From contig JAHELE010000015.1 in the NCBI GenBank assembly GCA_024644345.1, positions 1 to 36,035 on the forward strand: DNA of 36,035 nucleotides, given 5' to 3'. Origin of the DNA: Actinomycetes bacterium (lineage in GTDB: Bacteria > Actinomycetota > Actinomycetes > JAHEKZ01). Below the pieces are notes generated by a model, which saw nothing but the letters and a program-made list of their open reading frames with translations, was not told the DNA's origin and made no database searches. Positions 25,867-36,035 of the stretch are shown in pieces. Numbering within the stretch: position 1 is the stretch's first letter; each line of letters opens with the position of its first letter. The position numbers were made by a program, and so were the translations under genes.

Positions 25867-27518
25867 TTGCCGCTCTGGTTGTCCCGGCTGCCGTACCCGA
25901 AGTACTCCCCGTCCGAGACCTTTGGCGGCACCATTGTCTCTTTGATCGCACGCGGGCTCACCCACCGAACCAGATTCAGTGGGCTGCCCGCCTTGTCGTT
26001 GGTACCGCTGGCCCGTGCCCCCCCAAATGGCTGCTGGCCGACGACGGCTCCGGTCGGTTTGTCATTGACGTAGAAGTTGCCCGCCGCGAAACGCAGCCGG
26101 TCAGCCACCTGGGCGACTACGCCTCGGTCGCGGGCAACGACTGAACCGGTGAGTGCGTAGGGGCTGATGCCCTCCATCTGAGCGAGCATGTCATCGAACC
26201 GGTCGTCGTCGTAGACGTGAACGCCAAGGATGGGGCCGAAGTACTCCGTGCGGAAGATGTCGTGCGTCGGGTCGCTGCCCACCAGCACCGTCGGCCGCAC
26301 GAACCAGCCATCGCTGTCGTCGGCCGTTCCGCCGGCAAGCACCTCGATGTCGGAGTCCGACGCCGCGTGCTTCAGCACGTCGGCATGCTTTGCGAAGGCC
26401 CGCTCATCGATCACCGCACCCATGAAATTGGACGGGTCCGTCACGTCGCCCATGGTCAGACCATCGACATCAGCCGCCAATGCGTCGCGCAGCTGACCCC
26501 ACAGACTCCGAGGCACGTACGCCCGCGACGCGGCCGAGCACTTCTGTCCTTGGTACTCGAAGGCACCTCTCACCATCGAGGTGCGAAGCACATCCAGGTC
26601 TGCTGAGGAGTGCGCGACGATGAAGTCCTTCCCCCCGGTCTCGCCCACCAGGCGCGGATAGGTGCGGTACGACGTCAGGTTCTCGGCGACTCGCTTCCAG
26701 AACGACTGGAACACGGGTGTCGAACCGGTGAAGTGCACACCAGCCAGGTCAGCGTCGGAAAAGACCACGTCACTGGTGTGAGTGCCGTGCCCGGTGACCA
26801 TGTTGATCACTCCAGGGGGCAGCCCCGCCTCTACCAGAAGCTCCATGAGGAGGCTCGCCGCGAACTGCTGGGACGATGCTGGCTTCCAGACCACCGTGTT
26901 GCCCATCAAGGCCGGGGCGGTTGGCAGGTTTCCTGCGATGGCTGTGAAGTTGAACGGAGTCACGGCGTACACGAATCCCTCGAGGGGCCGATGGTCGAGC
27001 CTGTTCCACACACCCGGAGAGGAGACCGGCTGTTCGGCCAACACCTGCTGCCCGAAGGAAACGTTGAAACGCCAGAAGTCGATCAGCTCGCACGCGGCAT
27101 CGATCTCGGACTGGAACGCGGTCTTCGACTGTCCGAGCATCGTGGCGGCGTTGAGCCGGTCACGCCACGGCCCGGCGAGAAGATCGGCAGCACGCAGCAG
27201 AATGGCCGCACGATCGTCGAACGAGAGCTCGCGCCAGGCGGGCGCAGCCTCCTTGGCTGCGGCGACCGCGCGGGTCGCGTCCTCGGTGGTTGTGTCACGC
27301 AGTCGGCCGAGCACGTGGTGTCGGTTGTGCGGCTGCACCACAGCCATCGCGTCGCCGGATCCCATCATCGATCGGCCGCCCACCACCATCGGCAGCTCAC
27401 GTTCGGTGCCGGCGAGGTCGGCCAGCGCCCGCTGAAGGCTGGCCAGCTCGGGAGACCCAGGGGGGTACGGCCTGATCGGCTCGTTGCGGGGCAGCGGAAC
27501 CTGCGAGACAGCATCCAT
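25857..27518 (-). CDS. pruA: L-glutamate gamma-semialdehyde (P5C) dehydrogenase
   Basis: A 553-residue aldehyde dehydrogenase oxidising glutamate semialdehyde, in equilibrium with pyrroline-5-carboxylate, to glutamate with NAD. The P5CDH type is shown by VYAVTPFNFTAIAGNLPTAP (catalytic-loop Asn190), the general base Glu293 in RLVGETGGKDF and the nucleophile Cys327 in FEYQGQKCSAASR. The C-terminal NFYVNDKPTGAVVGQQPFGG followed by ARASGTNDKAGS is also typical of stand-alone P5CDH. Usual length for the single-domain enzyme, so it is not a PutA fusion. GAGGT six nt before the ATG supports the start. No proline dehydrogenase gene is nearby. It lies upstream of gdh, which would oxidise its product further, although a decayed gene and 440 bp separate them. 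Confidence 0.96.
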   Translation of the reverse strand: MDAVSQVPLPRNEPIRPYPPGSPELASLQRALADLAGTERELPMVVGGRSMMGSGDAMAVVQPHNRHHVLGRLRDTTTEDATRAVAAAKEAAPAWRELSFDDRAAILLRAADLLAGPWRDRLNAATMLGQSKTAFQSEIDAACELIDFWRFNVSFGQQVLAEQPVSSPGVWNRLDHRPLEGFVYAVTPFNFTAIAGNLPTAPALMGNTVVWKPASSQQFAASLLMELLVEAGLPPGVINMVTGHGTHTSDVVFSDADLAGVHFTGSTPVFQSFWKRVAENLTSYRTYPRLVGETGGKDFIVAHSSADLDVLRTSMVRGAFEYQGQKCSAASRAYVPRSLWGQLRDALAADVDGLTMGDVTDPSNFMGAVIDERAFAKHADVLKHAASDSDIEVLAGGTADDSDGWFVRPTVLVGSDPTHDIFRTEYFGPILGVHVYDDDRFDDMLAQMEGISPYALTGSVVARDRGVVAQVADRLRFAAGNFYVNDKPTGAVVGQQPFGGARASGTNDKAGSPLNLVRWVSPRAIKETMVPPKVSDGEYFGYGSRDNQSGKLL

Positions 27519-27609
27519 GCGATGACCTCATGACTCGGTGCGACCGGTGTTGGGGACATCGTGGCACGACGGGAGGTCGCGGGACAGGGACCAGGGACTC
27601 CGCTCGGCC

Positions 27610-29001
27610 CTACGGCTGGACTGTCTCCAGCAACTCCTCAAGCGAGTCGTGCAGGCACTGGCCGAGGACGTCGAGGTCTGGCATGGCGTCGCGGTCACCG
27701 AAGAGGCCGGCAAAGACCTGGCCGTCATAGGACGTGACACCGATGCTGAGAGCCTGCCCTTTGGACAACGGGGACACCGGATAGGCCTCGAGCAGTCTTG
27801 CACCGGCCAGATACCTGGGCTGCTGCGGACCGGGCGCGTTCGTGACCAGCAGGTTGAAGACTCGGTGCGAGAGACCAGCTGCCAGTCTCGCGCCGGCTGC
27901 GTGCAGGGTGGGAGGCGCGAACCCGGCCAGCCCCGCCAGCTGCTGGGCACTCACCGTTCGCCGGTCCTCGAGACCCGCCCGCATCGCGTACGCCAGCTGG
28001 TGCAGGCGCACCACCGGCGACGGCTCACCAACCGGCAGCTCGAGCACCACCGTCGCCAGCGTCGCCTCGTCGCCATGCTCGTTCACGCTGACGGGAACAA
28101 GTGCTCTGACGGTCGAGCGGCCGCTCACCGGTTCACCCCGCATCTGGAGCCAGGCACGGAGGCCGCCGGTGACCATAGCCAGCACGACGTCGTGAATCGT
28201 GGCGTCGTACTGCTGCCGCAGCAAGCGAAAGTCGTCGAGTGGTGCACGGGTCGTCGCGAACCTTCTTGCCTGCCCGATGTCGACGTTGAGCGGAGAGCTG
28301 GGGGCTGGTCGGGTGACCGTCCTGGCGACGTGGAGCGCACCGCCGGTGGCTGCAACCAGCCTGCCGACCGTGCGGGTGACGTCAGCCGCGGCGGAATGCA
28401 CGGCGTCCACCACGGCACTCGGTCGCCGCACGACATCGCCCACGCCGTCGGTGACCAGGCGAATCGTGGACGGACCCCGGCGAGGCATCCATTCGACTCC
28501 CGCCACCCGGTCAAGATCAAGGTCGTCAGGTTCATCGTCGAGCAGGACCTCGCCGATCTCGATCGCACCCACGCCGTCCACGAGGGCCTGGTGGGTCTTG
28601 GTCACCAGCGCGACCCGGCCGTCCGACAGACCCTCGACGAGATACATCTCCCACAGCGGCCGACTTCGATCGAGAGGACGCGAGAGGACGCGGGCGACGA
28701 GCTCATGCAGCTGGTCGTCATTGCCCGGACGCGGCAACGCCGTGCGCCGGACGTGGTACCCAAGGTCGAAGCTTTCGTCGTCCACCCACACTGGCGCCGC
28801 AAATCGACCGGGCATCTCGCGTACTCGCTGTCGATAACGAGGCACCAGGTCAAGCCGCGAAGCCACCAGTTCCGTCAGGAGCGCCGTGTCGAGCGCCTCC
28901 TGCGGGGCGGCAAAGACCGCCAGTCCACCGATGTGCATAGGCGTCGCCGGCTCCTCCACGTACAGGAACGACGCATCCAGAGCCGTCAGTCGGTCGACCA
29001 T
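27610..29001 (-). CDS. WS/DGAT-family O-acyltransferase, catalytic His replaced by Gln
   Basis: A 463-residue member of the wax ester synthase/diacylglycerol acyltransferase family. The start MVDRLTALDASFLYVEEPAT, then MHIGGLAVF, and the Pro/Leu-rich RPLDRSRPLWEMYLVEGLSD are standard. The active-site motif, usually HHxxxDG, here reads HQALVDG (137-143), so the second His, the general base, is Gln. The C-terminal half is complete: VNEHGDEATLATVVLELPVG, NLLVTNAPGPQQPRYLAGAR, SIGVTSYDGQVFAGLFGD. Intact members make storage lipids from acyl-CoA and alcohol or diacylglycerol. This one may have altered chemistry or be a non-catalytic or specialised paralogue. It is 44 nt downstream of the HAD gene on the same strand. 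Confidence 0.88.
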   Translation of the reverse strand: MVDRLTALDASFLYVEEPATPMHIGGLAVFAAPQEALDTALLTELVASRLDLVPRYRQRVREMPGRFAAPVWVDDESFDLGYHVRRTALPRPGNDDQLHELVARVLSRPLDRSRPLWEMYLVEGLSDGRVALVTKTHQALVDGVGAIEIGEVLLDDEPDDLDLDRVAGVEWMPRRGPSTIRLVTDGVGDVVRRPSAVVDAVHSAAADVTRTVGRLVAATGGALHVARTVTRPAPSSPLNVDIGQARRFATTRAPLDDFRLLRQQYDATIHDVVLAMVTGGLRAWLQMRGEPVSGRSTVRALVPVSVNEHGDEATLATVVLELPVGEPSPVVRLHQLAYAMRAGLEDRRTVSAQQLAGLAGFAPPTLHAAGARLAAGLSHRVFNLLVTNAPGPQQPRYLAGARLLEAYPVSPLSKGQALSIGVTSYDGQVFAGLFGDRDAMPDLDVLGQCLHDSLEELLETVQP

Positions 29002-29045
29002 CGGGCGATCGTCTCACGCAAGCGCCGAGAGCCGCTGATCGACCG

Positions 29046-29696
29046 CTACTCCACGAGCGGGCGATCGAACAGTGTCTCGAGCTCGGCGGCGGTCTGCTCA
29101 TAGCTCTGGTGCCAGACGCCGACCAGCCCCAAGGACGCCGCTGCCTCGATGTTGGCCCGGTGGTCATCGACGAAGACACAGGTTCGAGGAGGAAGACCCA
29201 ACTGCTTCACCGTGTGCTCGAAGATCTGTCTCTCGGGCTTGCGCATCCCCACCTCTCCCGAGATCACGACGGCGTCGAACATGTCGTGCCACCCGTCGCG
29301 CAGGTACTGGTCGCCCCACGAATTCGACAGCAGCGCCGTGCGGAGCCCCGATGTCTTGGCGCGGCGGACGAGTCCCGCCATGTCGGGTGCGTGCCCGAAA
29401 CGGCTGAACATGCGCTCGACCAGACCCTCCGCCCGAACCGGGTCACCGCCTCGGCGTCTGAGACGTCGAGCAAGCTCAGCCTCGAAGTCAGGGACCTCCA
29501 TCTCTCCGCGCTCCAGGGCATGCACGGGGTTGAAGCGTGCCTCGAACCCGCCGAAGTCGCCGAACCAGTCGGCCATGGCGTCCTGGAAGTGCAGGTAGTC
29601 AATGTCGTCGAGGTCAGACCACGCCCGCATTGCGCTGTCGATTCCGTCGGTGAGGACTCCGTAGAAGTCGACGATGAGACCGCGGAGCTCGACCAT
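29046..29696 (-). CDS. HAD-superfamily hydrolase (subfamily IA, DFYGV type)
   Basis: A 216-residue phosphatase-like protein. Start chosen at MVELRGLIVDFYGVLT, because the nucleophile Asp10 lies almost at the N-terminus in this family; a second ATG three codons upstream (29705) is possible. Motif II is LLSNSWG, motif III Lys is in GMRKPERQIF, and motif IV is CVFVDDHRANIEAAA. All HAD landmarks are therefore present, with a helical cap between motifs I and II. Substrate unknown. The 5' end overlaps the end of the TadZ-like gene by about 83 nt in another frame, far more than usual. An ATG further downstream would remove the nucleophile, so the overlap is real unless there is a frameshift. Confidence 0.85.
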   Translation of the reverse strand: MVELRGLIVDFYGVLTDGIDSAMRAWSDLDDIDYLHFQDAMADWFGDFGGFEARFNPVHALERGEMEVPDFEAELARRLRRRGGDPVRAEGLVERMFSRFGHAPDMAGLVRRAKTSGLRTALLSNSWGDQYLRDGWHDMFDAVVISGEVGMRKPERQIFEHTVKQLGLPPRTCVFVDDHRANIEAAASLGLVGVWHQSYEQTAAELETLFDRPLVE

Positions 29697-30888
29697 GAGC
29701 CCCATCGTACGAACCGCTGAGAATCTGCACCCGCCGCGCAAGCTCTCCGACACCCGAGACGAATGGCGAGCGCGGACTCCGCTCGGAGACCGAGACCCCA
29801 CGCGCCATCGCCGACCCCACGGCTTGCCCATCGTTCGGCAGGACCAGGACGTGCGGGATGTTCAACTCGGACACGACCACCTCAGCGGCAGCCTGACCTT
29901 GACCTCGTGCAACGACGTCGTTGAGGACGACCAGCTCGGCCGACGTGCCCGCAAGATCACGCACATCTCGTACACCTTTGATGAGGCGGACGAGTCCGAC
30001 CGGATCAGGACGCCCAACACAGACCACGACGTCAGCCGCCGCCAGGATCGTGCGCGCCGCTCCGAATCGAACCGGAGCGCCAGGATCGACCCAATCGAGG
30101 TCACTGCCCTCGACACCGAATCCGACATCGACCACGGTCCACGCGACTGCGCTCCTGGCACAGGTCAACACGGCGTCGACCGAAGCGGGGCGTAGCTCAC
30201 TCCAACGATCAGGTGAGGGCAGCCCCACCAAGACCCGCGGGCCTGACGGCACACCCACGGCCAGACCTGCGAGCCCTACCGAATCGAGGTGCCCACGGGC
30301 GGCCGCCCGCACTGCTGCCGCCAGCCCCGAGGTGTCGTCGATCAGTCCCAGGTGCTGTGCGACTGACGGCCCCACCGTGTCGGCGTCGACGAGGAGAGTG
30401 TCGGAGCCGACTGACGTCAGTGCCACGGCAAGCTCGATCGCCACCGTGGTGCGTCCTGGGGAACCGATGGGGCCCCATACAGCCACGATGCGCCCCAAAG
30501 CGGCCCTCGGATCCGCCTCTTGCACCGGCGGATCGTGCGGCCGGTCAGCGGGTGTGAACCCGTGCAGCGCCTCCGGCAGCCCCACGAGATCGCGTCCAAC
30601 GACGGTGGACGCGCCCATCTCAACGAGCCAACCAGCATTCTGCTCGGCCACCGCCACACACCGAACATGGGCCTGTCTCAACCCGGCGAGAACGTCGCGA
30701 TCAAGACCTCGCAGATCGCCGTCGATGACCGCCACATCGATGTCAGACGTCAGCGCAGCGGTACGCAGTTCGACGACGTCGCGGCAGCGACGGGTGACCG
30801 ATCCGCCGAACGACGCGCTGTTGACGATCTGCACCACGGCGGACTCAACTGCAGCGTCGGTCAGCGCCGTCGCCACCCGCAGGTTCAC
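29614..30888 (-). CDS. TadZ/CpaE-like P-loop ATPase
   Basis: A 424-residue MinD/ParA-superfamily protein of the CpaE/TadZ group, which positions Tad pili. The first ~125 residues form a receiver-like domain (DIDVAVIDGDLRGLDRDVLA). The ATPase domain begins IVAVWGPIGSPGRTTVAIEL, with a deviant Walker A (GPIGSPGRTT, 139-148) in which the signature lysines are not in the ordinary KGGxGKT form. It continues with LLVDADTVGPSVAQHLGLID and WTVVDVGFGVEG. The last ~30 residues (GAHGRAPRSHRRLLRSPHRR...) are Arg-rich and read through the start of the HAD gene in another frame, suggesting the native stop was lost. Its start overlaps the SAF gene stop by 4 nt (ATGA). In related genomes tadA would come next; here it is 13 kb away. 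Confidence 0.82.
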   Translation of the reverse strand: MNLRVATALTDAAVESAVVQIVNSASFGGSVTRRCRDVVELRTAALTSDIDVAVIDGDLRGLDRDVLAGLRQAHVRCVAVAEQNAGWLVEMGASTVVGRDLVGLPEALHGFTPADRPHDPPVQEADPRAALGRIVAVWGPIGSPGRTTVAIELAVALTSVGSDTLLVDADTVGPSVAQHLGLIDDTSGLAAAVRAAARGHLDSVGLAGLAVGVPSGPRVLVGLPSPDRWSELRPASVDAVLTCARSAVAWTVVDVGFGVEGSDLDWVDPGAPVRFGAARTILAAADVVVCVGRPDPVGLVRLIKGVRDVRDLAGTSAELVVLNDVVARGQGQAAAEVVVSELNIPHVLVLPNDGQAVGSAMARGVSVSERSPRSPFVSGVGELARRVQILSGSYDGAHGRAPRSHRRLLRSPHRRNRQRNAGVV

Positions 30889-31565
30889 GAGGACCCCACA
30901 GGCACGTCCACCAGCGTGACGGTGCCGCGAGCCTGAGCCTCGACCACCGTGGCCACATCATCTCGGGGTACGGCCAGTGCCACACCGGTCTCGAGGCTCG
31001 TACCCCCGAAGGATCCTCCGTCGTCCCCGACATCGGTCACGATCGCGCTCCTGAGCACCAGCCGTGGAGCACCTTGCGGCTCGCCGCCCGAGCCTCGCTC
31101 CACGACGTACACGTCGACGCGGTCGCCGGCGGCAAGGTCGGCCGGCATTTGGTGACGCAGCACCGGAAGGGTGACGACCCGAGCCACGTCCGGGCTGTCT
31201 GCCGATCTGAGTCCCACGGTGGTCACGAGCTCGCCCGCCGCAAAGTCGCGAGCCGCGACCGCGTCCCTCGGCACCGCGGACGAGGCCAGAAGGTAGGGAT
31301 CAGGGTCGGCCAGTCGGACCTGGACCTCGGTCAGCACGTCCAGACTGATCGGACTGCCCTCGGGGACGTCGTCGGCCACCGCCCAGACGGCGACCGAGTC
31401 GTCCGACGCTGTGATCACCCAGGTCATCCCGACAACCGAGGCACAGACGAGCAGGACTCCCACCACCAGCCTCGGGTCGCGCCAGCGTCGCCGGACTGCC
31501 CGAGCTCCGGCCGGGCTCGCCGGAATCCGGGCGCCGGTCACAGCGGCCGTCTTTGTTGCAGACAT
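30885..31565 (-). CDS. SAF-domain protein (CpaB/RcpC-like), membrane anchored
   Basis: I start at the ATG at 31565 (MSATKTAAVT), which has GGGAGAG 2 nt upstream; the longer in-frame start at 31670 adds an unlikely Pro/His-rich leader. The 226-residue protein has a cytoplasmic basic segment, one transmembrane helix (RLVVGVLLVCASVVGMTWVI, about 32-51), then an SAF/CpaB-like domain. That domain reads VWAVADDVPEGSPISLDVLT, DAVAARDFAAGELVT, MPADLAAGDRVDVYVVE. CpaB-like proteins take part in Tad pilus assembly in the periplasm or wall. It is the first gene of a run with the TadZ-like ATPase, HAD and acyltransferase genes, and diverges from a BldC-like HTH gene. Confidence 0.82.
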   Translation of the reverse strand: MSATKTAAVTGARIPASPAGARAVRRRWRDPRLVVGVLLVCASVVGMTWVITASDDSVAVWAVADDVPEGSPISLDVLTEVQVRLADPDPYLLASSAVPRDAVAARDFAAGELVTTVGLRSADSPDVARVVTLPVLRHQMPADLAAGDRVDVYVVERGSGGEPQGAPRLVLRSAIVTDVGDDGGSFGGTSLETGVALAVPRDDVATVVEAQARGTVTLVDVPVGSS

Positions 31566-31711
31566 GGCTCTCCCCTCAAGTGCGAAGGGATGATGCCGGA
31601 CTTCGTTCCAGGAGGCCTGAGTATCCACAGGGTTCCGCTCCTGCGGAGCAGTCTTCAACACGGAGGGCAACTGACGGTCACCGTATGACGCAAAGGTGAA
31701 AGGATGTCGCG
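31566..31711. promoter_or_regulatory. Divergent promoter region between SAF and HTH genes
   Basis: The 146-bp divergent interval contains a palindrome ACGGT-C-ACCGT (31674-31684), 27 nt before the HTH start, and GCTCC-N3-GGAGC (31637-31649). Either could be an operator, perhaps for the HTH protein itself. No confident -10/-35 assignment is possible by eye. Confidence 0.3.
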
Positions 31712-31978
31712 GTGTCCCGTCGCTTCCTCACCCTCGCCGATGTAGCCGAGTTGCTCAATGTCTCTGCCTCTCAGGCGTACGCGCTGGTGCGCAGCGGGGA
31801 TCTTCGAGGCATCAAGATCGGCGGTCGCGGTCAGTGGCGCGTCGAAGAGAGCGAGCTCGAGCGATTCATCGCTGAACGCTATGAGCAGACCGAACGGTTC
31901 ATCGCCGACCATCCGTTCGTCAAGGGGGACGAACCGAGCGACGACGACACCTCGGCCCACCCTCGTTCTAGTCGCTGA
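31712..31978 (+). CDS. BldC-like MerR/excisionase-type helix-turn-helix protein
   Basis: An 88-residue DNA-binding protein starting at GTG with AAAGGATG seven nt upstream. Residues 6-54 (FLTLADVAELLNVSASQAYA, LVRSGDLRGIKIGGRGQWRV) form the winged helix of the BldC/excisionase group, followed by an acidic, disordered tail. BldC proteins are compact transcription factors; this one may regulate its own promoter or the divergent SAF operon. The 3' end overlaps the convergent gene by 11 nt. In actinobacteria such a gene is commonly near the Tad-type SAF/TadZ pair. Confidence 0.88.
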   Translation: MSRRFLTLADVAELLNVSASQAYALVRSGDLRGIKIGGRGQWRVEESELERFIAERYEQTERFIADHPFVKGDEPSDDDTSAHPRSSR

Positions 31979-32498
31979 CAGACTCCCCAGCTATCCAACA
32001 GACGGCTGTCAAGGGCACCAGCACGTGTGGGCCACCTACGTCGTGCCTGATCGTGAAGGCGTCAGCCAGAACCGCCGTCAGCGCTCCGCCTCGCGTGCTC
32101 CCGTCCGAGAGGTGTACCACCACCTGGCAGCGCATTTGCAGCCACCGGCGAAGCACCCAACCCACACCAGCACGGGTGGGGGCTCCACCCCCGGTCCGCC
32201 CCAAGCCGGACGCCGTGAGCACCTGACCGAGCGGCACCAGCACCCCCCTACCGTCGACGTCGAGCAGGCACCAGTCGGCACCCACCGTTGTCACGCGGCC
32301 CCGATGACAGACACCGTCCAGGCTGACCACCTCGACCGAATTGCCGACTGACCCGACGAGCCACTCGGACCATCGGGTCGTGGCCAGCTCGACGGTCAGA
32401 CGCTCGGACACTTCCGCGTCCCGCTCGCGGGCGGCGGCACCGTTCGCCCGATCAACGTCATCGCTCGGGTCACCGCGCTCGGCTGGCCAGGAGGTCAT
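31968..32498 (-). CDS. Uncharacterised protein with LSm/SH3-like beta segments
   Basis: A 176-residue cytoplasmic protein that I do not recognise by name. After a charged, low-complexity N-terminus (30 residues) come a helix and then two similar beta-rich blocks. These are SVEVVSLDGVCHRGRVTTVG with ADWCLLDVDGRGVLVPLGQV, and CQVVVHLSDGSTRGGALTAV with LADAFTIRHDVGGPHVLVPL. The repeated 'G-x-V-x-x-V-x-x-D' pattern suggests a duplicated small-barrel fold like LSm or SH3 domains, which often bind RNA or protein; this is inference. No signal peptide or membrane segment. It is convergent with the HTH gene and divergent from the Rv3235-family gene. Confidence 0.7.
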   Translation of the reverse strand: MTSWPAERGDPSDDVDRANGAAARERDAEVSERLTVELATTRWSEWLVGSVGNSVEVVSLDGVCHRGRVTTVGADWCLLDVDGRGVLVPLGQVLTASGLGRTGGGAPTRAGVGWVLRRWLQMRCQVVVHLSDGSTRGGALTAVLADAFTIRHDVGGPHVLVPLTAVCWIAGESVSD

Positions 32499-32545
32499 GG
32501 CCGCACGGTAGTCACGGTGTCCCCATCCGGGGGCAAAGTCGGGTT

Positions 32546-32590
32546 ATCCCCAGGGGATCGCACACTCTGGCCACCACGACCTTGTCGTGG
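32546..32590. promoter_or_regulatory. Palindrome and hairpin between divergent genes
   Basis: ATCCCC-A-GGGGAT (32546-32558) is a perfect 13-bp palindrome, and CCACGAC-N3-GTCGTGG (32574-32590) forms a 7-bp stem. Both lie in the 203-bp space between the LSm-like and Rv3235-family genes; operator function is unproven. A nearby TATCTA (32606) might be part of a promoter. Confidence 0.3.
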
Positions 32591-32701
32591 TTGGCTCTGA
32601 CACGTTATCTACATCAAATACATGCAAACGAAGGTAAACACCAGTCAATTCCGCTTGACTGAACCTTCGACTGCGAGCCATCCGGACGTTCAGGAGGTCC
32701 C

Positions 32702-33271
32702 ATGACCGCCCCTTCTTCGATCGCATCTCCTGCGCAGGCGCCGTCGGCCGACCCGGCTGACAGCACGGGACTGGTGCCCCGACTGCGGCTCCTTCCTCCC
32801 CCACGCTGGGCGACCGAAGACCCCCCGGACAGGTCGGTCGTACCTGGGCAGCAGGTTCTGGCGCTGGAGTTCCTGTTGCCGAACGGACTGCCGGCGGTTC
32901 CCCAGACCCAGTGCCTCCAGAATTCCGGCTCGTCCCAGCCCGACATCACTCCATGGGCGGCGAGGCTCGCGCAGGCAGTGCTCGAGGTCGAGGCGGCCGA
33001 GCGACCAGTGATGCAGCTCTACCGATGGGTGATGCCCGACATCTACCGACGACTAGATCGTCGCCAGCAGCTGCGCACCCGCCAGCTCGACACCCATATT
33101 CCTCGTGGACGTAGCGCCGAGCACGTGCGCTCAGTGCACGTCTGCCATCCACGACCGGGAGTGGCCGAAGTGTCAGTCGTCACCGCAGGAGCGGAGCGAT
33201 GTCGCGCATTGGCGCTTCGCCTGGAGAGGCGGAAAGAGCGCTGGATGTGTACCGCCCTCGACTGGGCATAA
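32702..33271 (+). CDS. Rv3235-family protein (DUF6459-like)
   Basis: A 189-residue protein of unknown function, conserved beside secA in actinobacteria. The first ~85 residues are Pro-rich and poorly conserved (LVPRLRLLPPPRWATEDPPD). The conserved part runs from about residue 87: ARLAQAVLEVEAAERPVMQL, then VMPDIYRRLDRRQQL, SVHVCHPRPGVAEVSVV, and the final ERWMCTALDWA. An ideal AGGAGGT site with a 3-nt spacer fixes the ATG. It is convergent with secA and only 29 nt apart. Confidence 0.85.
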   Translation: MTAPSSIASPAQAPSADPADSTGLVPRLRLLPPPRWATEDPPDRSVVPGQQVLALEFLLPNGLPAVPQTQCLQNSGSSQPDITPWAARLAQAVLEVEAAERPVMQLYRWVMPDIYRRLDRRQQLRTRQLDTHIPRGRSAEHVRSVHVCHPRPGVAEVSVVTAGAERCRALALRLERRKERWMCTALDWA

Positions 33272-33300
33272 CCCAGCTCGGACGCTGCTGCAGCTGGGGT

Positions 33301-33301
<1 letters not shown>
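33270..33301. terminator. Bidirectional terminator between Rv3235-family gene and secA
   Basis: AACCCAGCT (33270-33278) and AGCTGGGGTT (33292-33301) pair with one bulge around a 13-nt loop. The stem sits exactly over the two converging stop codons. No U-tract, but the symmetric position fits a shared terminator. Confidence 0.45.

Positions 33302-36035
<2,734 letters not shown>

Noticed and set aside
25409-25951. 180-residue minus-strand frame between gdh and pruA
   Set aside because: Antisense to the GAP-family remnant and overlapping the end of pruA; Arg/Ser/Pro-rich and without a domain.
27538-29103. 521-residue plus-strand open frame
   Set aside because: Antisense to the complete WS/DGAT gene, with Arg/His/Gln-rich sequence and no motif.

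Overview
The window comes from a high-GC Gram-positive (actinobacterial) chromosome, most likely Nocardioidaceae or a close relative. This is inferred from GC-rich codon use by eye, from the gene order prfB–ftsE–ftsX–(M23 peptidase)–smpB, and from an Rv3235-family gene beside secA, a BldC-like HTH protein, a WS/DGAT acyltransferase, the ~1,600-residue NAD-glutamate dehydrogenase and an actinobacterial-type TadA ATPase. No species can be fixed from sequence alone.

Layout. 1–8273 (minus strand): a translation and cell-division block reading prfB, an LPXTG-anchored surface protein, ftsE, ftsX, a coiled-coil M23 peptidase, an S41/PDZ protease, smpB and a DUF2207 membrane protein cut by the window edge. 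FtsEX plus the M23 protein form the expected machine that couples division to peptidoglycan cleavage. 8359–11681 (plus): a secreted M15-type carboxypeptidase with cadherin/Ig-like repeats, an overlapping lipoprotein, and a stand-alone D12-class DNA adenine methylase.

11671–19298 is the accessory zone. It holds tadA (intact) and tadB (cut to about 130 recognisable residues) of a Tad/Flp-type pilus locus. These are followed by a plus-strand seven-repeat RCC1 propeller gene, a serine recombinase without its catalytic N-terminus, and a secreted protein whose last ~100 residues look like a TadE/TadG tail. A large secreted beta-helix repeat protein sits divergently on the other side of tadA. I read this as an eroded Tad locus invaded or deleted around a recombinase.

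19354–27518 (minus): glutamate and proline catabolism, with pruA (P5C to glutamate) and NAD-GDH (glutamate to 2-oxoglutarate). NAD-GDH is translationally coupled to a cysteine-desulfurase-like class V aminotransferase of the VC1184 type. A decayed GAP/Sap-family membrane protein lies between gdh and pruA. 27610–31565 (minus): an SAF/CpaB-like protein, a TadZ/CpaE-like ATPase, a HAD hydrolase and a WS/DGAT acyltransferase in tight succession. The first two are normally the head of the same Tad operon, so the pilus genes here appear split into two blocks about 13 kb apart. 31712–36035: a BldC-like HTH gene, an unknown LSm/SH3-like small protein, the Rv3235-family gene, and secA (5' end beyond the window).

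All functional calls are from visible motifs and family knowledge; no database search was run.
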